DNA of 64,000 nt from positions 7,571,080-7,635,079 of the forward strand of contig CM057162.1 in the NCBI GenBank assembly GCA_029962745.1, in the 5' to 3' direction. The position numbers were made by a program, and so were the translations under genes. This DNA comes from Echinometra lucunter. Lineage: Eukaryota > Echinodermata > Echinoidea > Camarodonta > Echinometridae. The first letter of the stretch is position 1, and each line of letters begins with the position of its first letter. Of this stretch, positions 58,001 through 64,000 are shown piece by piece. Under the pieces are notes generated by a model. That model saw only the letters and a program-made list of their open reading frames with translations, ran no database searches and was not told the DNA's origin.

Positions 58001-61000
58001 AACTTCTCATTCATCCCAATGACAATGTTCAGCCCATTTACATTACCTTGATGCTGAAGATGATGATGGCTGCGATGAAGGTGGCAACGGTGAATGGGAT
58101 GGCAGTACTTGTAGGGGTGTTGGCGATGACGATGATGAAGTCGATGATGATTGTGACTGAGGTGGTGAAGGTGGTGGCGACGGTTGGACCAGTGCCCTGT
58201 CTGTGATACAATATATTCCACAAAATAATCACGCTCTAGAACAAAAATGATATTTTCATTATTCAAAAGTGATAGCTGGCATTATTGTGATGAAAGTGAT
58301 GGGTTAAATAGAAATACACATAATTATAGTCAATCTATCCCACAAGAAATATACCACTTGCATTCATGAGGTGAAACGTAAGTTAAAGTGCCCATTCAAA
58401 CAAAATCACAAACAGAGTAAAAAATATTAATAGAAACTGGTAAGCCAACACTTGGCAGTCGTATAAGGTTTACGTCAACTATGTATCAGGTGATGAAAAA
58501 AATAATACAAACAAAACCACTTTCCAGCATCTGGGACAATGCGAGCAATTTGCCAGAAAAATAAAGAGGGGTTTAAACCATCCCATGGTTTTAACTTTTT
58601 TTCCCCGAATTCCGAACAAAGTGTTTGACAATGATCTATATAAAACGTATATCTCATCTGGTGTAGATCTATCACACAATGGCTGTAAACTTTAAATAAA
58701 TAGCCTCAGTGTCAGCTTGAAGAAAAACGTTTACCAGCATATGTCAGCACAATGGGTATCTTTTCATCAGTGGACTTTGGATTGGCTTGACGAAGGACGA
58801 ATAGGAGGGTTTTTTGGTTTGCTTCTCCCACTGGGGGTTCCACATGAAAGGACTGAGGATCGCAAGACGCTTGGTAGAAATTCTGTTCCTTCATCAGCTG
58901 CAAATCATGTTGACACATTAAAATAAGAGAGAAAATGGTATGAAGTATAAAACCAAAGGCAAATCTAGCATTTCTGAGAAAAGGAGAGCAAGATATTTAT
59001 TCCAGAATATGCTTACAGGAATTCCACCAGTCCATGCCCCTGATATTTTTGAAAAAAGGAAATGGAGGGGGGTTCCTCTGATTCACCTAATTCTTACCAA
59101 GGTATTAATTATCATGTGACTGGTTATTTACATTTCTATGGCATAATTCTATAATATATTGTGTATATGAAACTGTGCTAATGGTAATAAAGTTGTATAA
59201 TTGTACTGATTTTTATGAGTTATAAAGAATTTCCCTACATAGCAGTTAACAGGGATGTATGAGACGGGGTACTCGATCGATCAAGAGTTGTTTTTTTTTC
59301 TGAAAAGCTGTCACAGGACACTTAATATGGGAGTGTGCAATATATAAGTGCCATAACCATGTTTCGCAGAGCATGTCACACTACATACAAAATACATACA
59401 AAGCTGTGCATCCAAGCCATTTACTTCAGCTCCAACATATAGCAAGACTACTTATACAAAGCATTAAAGACTATCTGGGTCTTAGAAAACGATATCCACA
59501 TCCAAGGTTCTTGAAGCAAAAAAAAAAAATAAATAAAAAAAAAAAATCAGATCATAATATGGTCCCTCCCACATGATCGAGTTTGAAGTTGTTCTGTCAA
59601 ATGGTTCTTCAGTTATTGTGAGAACAAGCCATTTTCATGTATATAATGACCTCTGTGACCTTTGGCCTTTGACCATGTGACCCCAAAATCTAATCGACCA
59701 TTGTCCCTCCCATATGCATACATAGGCCAAGTTTGAACTTAATCACAGGGTTAAGTTATGGCAAGAACGGGCCATTTTCATGTATATAATGACCTCTATG
59801 ACCTTTGAACTTTGACCCCGTGACCCCAAAATCCAGTCAAATCATTGTCCCTTCTACATGAATGATGAGCCAAGTTTGAAGTCGATCTGTCAAAAGGTTC
59901 TTAAGTTATTGTGATTTATTCTCGAAACCTCGACGTTTAACTATTTCACAGATCTAAAAGTTCGAACCCTACTGCTAAGTGGTACCTGGCCCAGATATAT
60001 TTACCTGATCAGGGCCCCGTTGCATAAAACTTATCATTAATGGTAACTCTGCCATCCATGGTTACTACCATGGTAATAGTGCTCAACAGCCAATCAAACT
60101 CGAGTTTTCCATAGAAGTTACCACTGATGGCAAAGTTACCATCAATGGTAAGTTTTATGCAATGGGATCCAGGAAGATTGTGGCCTCTAAAATCAAGAAT
60201 CATGCTTACTCATTACCTAAGTTGTTTATAAAAAGCAGAGTATGAAAATGAGAATTAAGAATCAAAAACAATCATCAATGATCAAACTTTTGCAGTGCAT
60301 ATCTTCAGTATCTGAATTCCTTAAGTCTCCCATTAAAACATAAAAAAGAGCAAAAATAATAGAGCAAAAAAGAATGAGAGTATTGGTATTCATATGATAG
60401 CTTTCAAGCTGTGATTAGCTTCTGTTAAACCATGCAAATAATAACATGATCTAAGCTACATTGTTTACATTCTCTTCGACTAGGGTTCTATGACTCCGTG
60501 GACCTTCGAAGTATTTGATAATGACGTCACCTGATCTCCATGCTACATACAATGATTTAGGTGGGTGAAGCTTTTTGTAACCGGTCATTTCTTCTTCCAC
60601 TTTCTGTTGGTAGACACAATAAAGAAGTATATCTGACATTATTTAAAGGCAGTGCTACCATACAGCAGAATCACACTTACATTAAAAATGAACAATGTGA
60701 TTAACTCTAGAAGGTCATCACATATCACTCCTATCTTGAAATCTCTTCACTGGCTCCCTGTTCAACAGCGTATTATCTATAAAATTTTACTTTTAACCTA
60801 TCGTGCACTCAATAATCTAGCTCCAGAATATTTCATCCTTTTTTACCCCATTCTGCAGATTGTAAGGATTTACATTCATCAAACAATGCAAGGCTTAAAG
60901 AAATATGTACAGTACTAAAAGAAATTGGGGGATAGAGCATATGCATCAGCAGCTCCTCCTTTGTGGAATAAGTTACCTCTTTCTCTTCAAACAAGTAACT

Positions 61001-63391
61001 CCCTTTTCACTTTTAAAACTAGGCTTAAAACTTATCTAATGTTAAATGCATACTGTTAAATTTCCTTGTGAGCTTACATTTAACACAACTTTTGATTTTT
61101 GATCTTATGTTATTGAAATTATCTTGTACGCGCCTTGAGCATCTCTTGAGATGGATATGTTGCGCGTTATAAATATTGTCATTATTATTATTAAATATGT
61201 ATCATTTCTAAAATAATCAATACACATAAAAGTACAAAAAATAATTGTACATAAAAAGTGTCCATGATACAGAAAGTGACAACAAAAATTGATAACTGTT
61301 AAAAACATACTGAACTGATTTTGTTTAATTCCTGAATAATTTAATTTTTCTTAGGTATCAGTGTGTTAGGGTCCACTCCAGTGAATGGGAATACTAGTAG
61401 TACCAACATTTTATTTTCAAGCTGAGCGAACCAAGAACATATTCATGGGTTCTTAAATACACCTTGCACAATTACACAAAAATGCAAGAGTTCATTTCAT
61501 ATTTCAATGCATATGAAATCATGCTAATATTTTCGTGAGTTATAGAATTTGCGCTTGAAGAAAACAGCGTAAAATCTGCGAAAATGAATGTACAACAAAT
61601 ACTTCTGCATTTACAGTACTTTACCAGGTTGTAAAAGCTCACAAAAAAATTTGCTGTTGCACACAAGAAATGTCAAGTTGTAAACTAGACTGAACATGAC
61701 AGACAGCAATCACATGAAAATACATGCAAATACTTCAGCTGTTGCTACTGCTAGCTGCCACCGTTTACTCGTGATGATTATAATAATAATAATGATAATA
61801 ATAATACAAATAATGATAATAATAACTCTGAATTGTACAGGACGAATCCTTTTGTCTTGGCCTACTGTTTGGATTCGCCTTAACGCAAGTTCAATGGGCC
61901 CTAACACTCTCCTCTTTCTATTGTGACGAAATTAACCCATTCATTGCATTCCGCATAATATGGTAATTATAACATTATTTATCTTTTGAGGTGTGAAATA
62001 GATATATATTCTAAACTACATTATGGACTGTTTTCTAACTTTTCTTTTTCCTCACCATTTTCATCTCAGACAGATCATCAAATATGTAGAGCACAACTAC
62101 ATGCATGCTGCCTTTGATCACAGGTGGTTTTACATAAGGTGTGCACTTGACCATCTTCCCCTTGAAATATTCGTTGAACTTTGCCGCAATCCGCCACTGA
62201 CAGAAATGATCTACATAAAGATCAAGGTCTTTTTCTCTGACATCACAACATGGGTAACCTTTAGCAGATGCAGGAATTCTTTCAAAACTTGTCATGCCTA
62301 TCAAAAGGAATTGACCAAACCCAAATATAAGGGATGTTATACAGCACATATTACATAAATTATAACAAAAACAAAAATGCAATTATAAACCAGATGAATG
62401 TCTCCATTATACCTCCGTCTGTTATCGGTGAAGTTCATACTTCAAACGTTATCGAAATTTTTTGCAATAATTAAAGCAGGAAAAAATTAACTGTATTCAC
62501 ACTGATTAACTCTCATTTTTTTTACCTTTCACCTGTATAAAGCAATCCCAAATCAGATCACTCTGATTTCAAAGCTAAGACCTACTAAAATACAAATGCA
62601 ATCACAATTTAAGCTAGCACTAATTTCTGAACTTCATATTAAACAAAGATGGTTTATGAAATGATCAAATCAACAAGATGGGTAGAAGGAAAACCAAAAA
62701 AAAAAAAAAAAAAAAAAACCAGTATGCCTCTTTAATCTGACATGCTTAAAATCTGACATGAAGACAAAGAAATATCAAGGCATATCCCCCAACATTTTTT
62801 CTGTATTTTCCACTGTGAACTATTTCAAGAATTTCAGACAGTGATGACAATTTAGAGCATTTTTGCTTGGACAATAAGGTACATTTACGTGCAAAGGTAA
62901 GCTTTTCAGATACATCAATATTTTTTATCAGTAAATTTGTTGAGTTTGAACCAGCTATCAAAAATACTGAACTGAGTATGAAAGATATTAAATAGATTGA
63001 AGAATATATTAAAAAGTCCATGTGATTTTTTTTTTGTCTTGTGACATGAGATCAGCAAACTTTTTATTCCTTTCCCATAATTCTTCTTTCATTACAGTAT
63101 TGGATGTGACTACTGTTTGTCACTCTATATTTAAAAAAGGACATGATTTGTTAACAGAATTTTTACCTCTGCTACGAGTATAAAAGACAATTTCTGCTTG
63201 ACTGGGGTCAGTGAAATGTGCACTATGTTCCATAGTAACCTTGACAGGTTCTTTGAATGTAGCTCCTGAAGGAGAGAATCTGATGCCACATGCTATTTCT
63301 GCTTCATCTTCTTGGAGAATAAAATCTTCAGGGGTATCTGTTACAAACTCCCAGTGCACTGCAACTCCTCCTTCATCATGTGGATCAGTTT
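46002..63391 (-). CDS. ZU5-UPA-Death domain gene, nine 3' exons
   Basis: Exons, in transcript order, are 63391-63167, 62297-62056, 60603-60469, 58897-58735, 58200-58047, 52675-52410, 51959-51915, 46593-46539 and 46059-46002. Every junction keeps frame (phases 1, 0, 0, 1, 2, 1, 1, 2) and every donor and acceptor is GT/AG. The visible chain of about 446 residues runs: C-terminal ZU5 (1-75), ZU5/UPA junction and UPA (about 76-255), Pro/Ser-rich linker (256-306), Death domain (310-395), acidic tail, then a basic end SKGPNVKKSKR. The layout resembles UNC5-like and PIDD-like proteins, where ZU5-UPA holds or presents the Death domain for assembly with adaptors. No membrane segment is seen in this part. 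The N-terminal ZU5 half and anything before it are missing or beyond the window. Confidence 0.85.
46289..46477. mobile_element. Palindromic MITE (gcataaaac family), copy 1
   Basis: Left attgcataaaactt and right aagttttgcgcaa ends are inverted; the inner catggaatattggattttga and its complement make a long hairpin. The family is shared with 60012-60170. It sits in the last intron of the ZU5-UPA-death gene. Confidence 0.75.
46539..46593 (-). CDS. Penultimate exon, acidic/Ser-rich tail
   Basis: A tctacag acceptor and actag|gtaaga donor; enters at phase 1, leaves at phase 2. It encodes SQLEGDDSAHNPSTSGT, an acidic, Ser/Thr-rich and probably disordered segment. Its short length and exact phase fit on both sides support it. 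Confidence 0.75.
47735..48150. repeat. Dispersed repeat, copy 2
   Basis: Matches 23605-24035 in the same orientation across its length, with many point differences. Related 'ggcgaatag' phrases extend upstream to about 47480. Confidence 0.75.
48230..48530. repeat. Degenerate ~60-bp minisatellite
   Basis: About five diverged units of the form 'caaatcacac-x-gagggtgcg-x-agcatgata-x-acat-x-ttttg'. It has no coding content. Confidence 0.55.
49600..50105. repeat. ~150-bp tandem repeat
   Basis: Three to four diverged units share 'atcagataga-caaacagaat', 'aaaatctgc', 'gaaatagcatt' and 'aaatttgcataatta'. It is AT-rich and non-coding. Confidence 0.75.
50130..50755 (-). pseudogene. Decayed non-LTR retrotransposon (reverse transcriptase N-terminal part)
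   Basis: From 50755 downwards the minus strand reads ANSLNGLFKSVAEDVPVMNA and LAAYLPDPFSPP, then after a damaged stretch CELSIPLAHIFCT, a stop, RKRAVVVPVLK, and after a frame change VLPISLTNWFEGFVVKWL. This is the order linker, AVVxPVxK, RPISLTN of a LINE reverse transcriptase. Stops and at least one frameshift show it is dead. Confidence 0.7.
51518..51735 (+). mobile_element. tRNA-derived SINE
   Basis: Its head has an A box TGGCTCAGTGG and a B box GGTTCGAAACC (51565-51575), with a tRNA-like anticodon arm whose loop reads ctcgtaa. It is followed by an unrelated body (gcgctaatacc... ccatcggtcccctgggtg) and an 'accattaaccat' tail. The acceptor stem does not pair, so it is a SINE and not a tRNA gene. 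Confidence 0.75.
51915..51959 (-). CDS. Exon, acidic segment after the Death domain
   Basis: A tcaaatag acceptor and ccttcag|gtacag donor. It enters with two bases (completing Gly with the previous exon) and encodes HYRSASDCESEEPS. The other frames contain a stop or do not fit the neighbours' phases. Confidence 0.75.
52410..52675 (-). CDS. Exon encoding the Death domain
   Basis: A ttgcttcag acceptor and aaacag|gtatgt donor; enters at phase 2, leaves at phase 1. It encodes PSSVSEGELIKLADDV, a segment with LCNNMGFGL, RQALIEMLCAWHVNQ and ADILQKTSLQTLAHKLKT. This follows the six-helix Death pattern (L-x-x-L-A at helix 1, L-x-W-x-x-x at helix 5, L-x-x-L-x-x-x-x-L at helix 6). Death domains assemble by homotypic contact with adaptors or caspases. 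The full domain lies in one exon. Confidence 0.9.
52676..55440. other. Intron stretch, little recognised
   Basis: Apart from a perfect 32-bp palindrome at 54042-54073 and two slightly GC-richer patches (53140-53290, 54540-54660), I see no repeat boundary or exon here. Confidence 0.5.
54042..54073. repeat. Perfect 32-bp palindrome
   Basis: cacagaaatagaagac is followed immediately by its exact reverse complement, with no spacer. In single-stranded form it would make a 16-bp stem. Confidence 0.95.
55653..56674. repeat. 157-bp tandem repeat with nuclear-receptor half-sites
   Basis: caggtcc(c/g)ct begins units at 55653, 55810, 55967, 56124, 56281, 56438 and 56595, each exactly 157 bp apart; the last is partial. 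The first six each contain TGACCTTTGACCT (starts 55765, 55922, 56079, 56236, 56393, 56550), the complement of a perfect DR1 site AGGTCAAAGGTCA, plus two further TGACCT half-sites. Confidence 0.95.
56679..56752. repeat. (GGAC)n/(GGACGAC)n microsatellite
   Basis: Iterations of 'ggacggacgac' close the 157-bp array just inside the right end of the element. Confidence 0.95.
56820..57345. repeat. ~140-bp degenerate tandem repeat (TGACCT-rich)
   Basis: Four diverged units contain 'gagccaagtttgaagttgat', 'gtgagaac-aagcc-ttt', 'atgtataca-tgacctctatg' and 'acccc-aaa-tctaatcagatca'. Units recur at 59575-59925. They share 'caagtttg' and clustered TGACCT motifs with the 157-bp array, suggesting common descent. 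Confidence 0.8.
58047..58200 (-). CDS. Exon, Pro/Ser-rich linker
   Basis: A gtatcacag acceptor and catcaag|gtaatg donor; enters at phase 1, leaves at phase 2. In the frame set by both neighbours it reads DRALVQPSPPPSPPQSQSSS and continues with Ser/Pro/Gln to SSSSAS. It is low-complexity and disordered, separating UPA from the Death domain. His-rich and Thr/Ile-rich alternatives in other frames do not fit the phases. Confidence 0.8.
58735..58897 (-). CDS. Exon, C-terminal UPA part
   Basis: A gatttgcag acceptor and atgctg|gtaaac donor; phase 0 to 1. It encodes LMKEQNFYQASCDPQSFHVE, then EANQKTLLFVLRQANPKS and IPIVLTYAG. The alternating hydrophobic pattern and position after a ZU5 fit the last strands of a UPA beta-sandwich. 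It completes the module before the disordered linker. Confidence 0.8.
59575..59925. repeat. ~147-bp degenerate tandem repeat (TGACCT-rich), second site
   Basis: Two and a half units of the family seen at 56820-57345, with tgacctctgtgacctttggc, tttgaccatgtgacccc and 'gccaagtttgaagtcgatctg'. It lies in the intron before the last UPA exon. Confidence 0.75.
60012..60170. mobile_element. Palindromic MITE (gcataaaac family), copy 2
   Basis: gggccccgttgcataaaac and gttttatgcaatgggatcc are inverted ends, with inner tggtaactctgcca and tggcaaagttacca also pairing. It is related to 46289-46477. Confidence 0.8.
60469..60603 (-). CDS. Exon, central UPA part
   Basis: A gtctaccaacag acceptor and gagaat|gtaaac donor; phase 0-0, 45 codons. 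It encodes KVEEEMTGYKKLHPPKSLYV, then AWRSGDVIIKYFEGP and SHRTLVEEN. 'SGDV-x-I-x-Y/F-x-G' is a typical UPA strand pair. A competing donor atcag|gtgacg would truncate it after WRS; the longer form keeps phase with both neighbours. Confidence 0.8.
60680..61192 (+). mobile_element. 3' end of a CR1/L2-type LINE
   Basis: The frame contains SRRSSHITPILKSLHWLPVQ, RIIYKILLLTYRALNNLAP and, after a frame shift, RAYASAAPPLWNKLPLSLQ and FKTRLKTYL with a stop. This is the standard C-terminus of CR1/L2-clade reverse transcriptase proteins. The 3' end has gcgccttgagcatctcttg and an ATT tail. It is 5'-truncated and frameshifted, on the opposite strand to the host gene. Confidence 0.8.
61193..62055. other. 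Intron stretch, nothing clear
   Basis: An ATA/ATT-rich microsatellite near 61780-61825; no other feature was recognised. Confidence 0.5.
62056..62297 (-). CDS. Exon spanning the ZU5/UPA junction
   Basis: A ccttttgatag acceptor and aaaatg|gtgagg donor; phase 1 to 0. It encodes MTSFERIPASAKGYPCCD, then DLDLYVDHFCQWRIAAKFN and GSMHVVVLYIFDDLSEMKM. H-F-C (62200-62208) followed by a Trp falls where PIDD1- and NLRP1-type proteins have H-F-S, the autoproteolysis site between ZU5 and UPA. Cys instead of Ser could still act as nucleophile; that is inference. Confidence 0.85.
62298..63166. other. Intron between ZU5 and junction exons
   Basis: AT-rich with a poly-A run at 62694-62718. No exon is required by phase and none is seen. 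Confidence 0.6.
63167..63391 (-). CDS. Exon encoding the C-terminal half of ZU5
   Basis: The donor agcagag|gtaaaa is clear (phase 1 out). It encodes VAVHWEFVTDTPEDF, EAEIACGIRFSPSGATFKEP and VKVTMEHSAHFTD, aligning with the second half of the ZU5 exon at 25268-25591 (VSFGFLCLPTGLQFKKPVQL). The first ZU5 strands and IPPGA loop must be in an upstream exon. The acceptor is uncertain: acaccag at 63392-63393 is used here, but the frame stays open further upstream to 63467. Confidence 0.75.
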
Positions 63392-63539
63392 CTGGTGTTT
63401 CAAAATAAAGAACAGATCTTTTTACAAGGGAGTGTAAAGAGTGTGTTCTTCCCCCAAGCATTATCAACTGCTTATAGTCATATACATGTATTTAATTATT
63501 GTGAGGAAAACTGAACTCGAGCATTGGTTGACATACTTA

Positions 63540-63610
63540 CAAGTACAGCGAGCAAGCGAACGTGGGCCAGATGAGGCTACTGTGCAACCCCCCCCCCAAC
63601 CCTGTCTTGG
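63540..63610 (-). other. Possible upstream donor/exon, unresolved
   Basis: On the minus strand tgtactt|gtaagt is a consensus donor preceded by an open frame TVASSGPRSLARCT next to a poly-G run. It would leave a phase-1 T, which creates a stop if joined to the acceptor chosen for the next exon, so I do not include it in the gene model. Confidence 0.2.
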
Positions 63611-63696
63611 GTATCATTTTGTTCGTCAGTATCTCTAGTGTCAGAAAAATCAATGTTCCCAGGAATGAACTCATTTAGATTATGTTTTTAAAGCCA

Positions 63697-63990
63697 ATTT
63701 TAAAATCAATGTCAAAATCCACATTTTTCTTTAGGCATGACCTCGCTCTACTTGCCTCCCACTCACAATCATCATTCTCTCCACACAAAGGATTGAACAT
63801 GTGCCTCACCTCCACAGCCTATTTAATCTGCAGCTCCCTATCTTCCTTGAGTGCTCCCCGATCATAAGCAATTCTCAAGGGCTTAGCCTTGCTCTTTCTT
63901 AGGCTCACCTGGACCTCACTCATATTTAGTCCAGTGATCACTGCCTAATGAACTGAAGTTATTTGAAATAGGACGAAATTTTTGACCTGC
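63697..63990 (-). pseudogene. LINE fragment (endonuclease-to-reverse-transcriptase linker)
   Basis: From 63923 downwards the minus strand reads VSLRKSKAKPLRIAYDRGAL, then KEDRELQIK, a TAG stop (63819-63821), AVEVRHMFNPLCGENDD and EWEASRARSCLK. Upstream in another frame is GSDH, as at the end of an endonuclease domain. 'RxDxxxLK-x(8)-VEVRNRF'-type linkers are characteristic of non-LTR ORF2 proteins. The stop and frame change show decay. Confidence 0.6.
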
Positions 63991-64000
63991 CATGCGCATA

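Noticed and set aside
57976..58266. His-rich and Thr/Ile-rich frames overlapping the linker exon
   Set aside because: They do not fit the entry phase from the UPA exon or the exit phase to the Death exon; the Pro/Ser frame does.
62035..62055. Continuation of the junction exon (VRKKKS) to a stop
   Set aside because: The aaaatg|gtgagg donor and the phase-0 acceptor of the next UPA exon explain the sequence better than a terminal exon.

Overview
The window is AT-rich animal genomic DNA with large introns, two 500-N scaffold gaps (9525-10024 and 27970-28469) and a heavy, varied repeat load. An NLR-type leucine-rich-repeat exon, two ZU5-family genes and many hAT, LINE and MITE remnants point to an invertebrate deuterostome, most likely an echinoderm such as a sea urchin. 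The organism is inferred and could not be checked by database search.

Two genes can be reconstructed from splice sites and reading phase. On the minus strand nine exons (63391 down to 46002) join without any phase conflict into the C-terminal part of a ZU5-UPA-Pro/Ser linker-Death domain protein with a short acidic then basic tail; its 5' part lies beyond the right edge or in exons I could not place. On the plus strand an NLR-like LRR exon (10221-10394), a small exon (17137-17234), a large exon made of 51-residue tandem repeats (from 17965) and a ZU5 exon (25268-25591) have compatible phases, suggesting an LRR-repeat linker-ZU5 protein whose start (possibly NACHT) and end (UPA/death) are not seen. 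The two genes converge. ZU5-UPA modules with LRR and death-fold domains recall PIDD1 and NLRP1 (FIIND), so an innate-immune or cell-death role is the best inference.

Layout: 1-7640 is the left arm of a diverged inverted duplication whose right arm is 28470-33280, with the plus-strand gene in the spacer. The left arm carries a MITE, a nested pair of hAT elements, a foldback element and another hAT element; for several of these the right arm still shows the unoccupied site. 8975-9350 and 13452-15249 are further hAT-like elements with 8-bp target duplications. 15.8-20.2 kb holds tandem repeats, microsatellites and the repeat-coding exon. 25.7-27.7 kb holds two foldback elements. 33.3-46 kb is intergenic: duplications, MITEs, LINE 3' ends and microsatellites. 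46-63.4 kb is the minus-strand gene, whose introns contain a tRNA-derived SINE, a decayed LINE, MITEs and a 157-bp tandem array in which six units carry a perfect DR1 nuclear-receptor site. The right edge (63.7-64 kb) is another LINE fragment.

No rRNA, intact tRNA gene, CRISPR or bacterial-type feature is present. Core promoters and poly(A) sites could not be placed with confidence.
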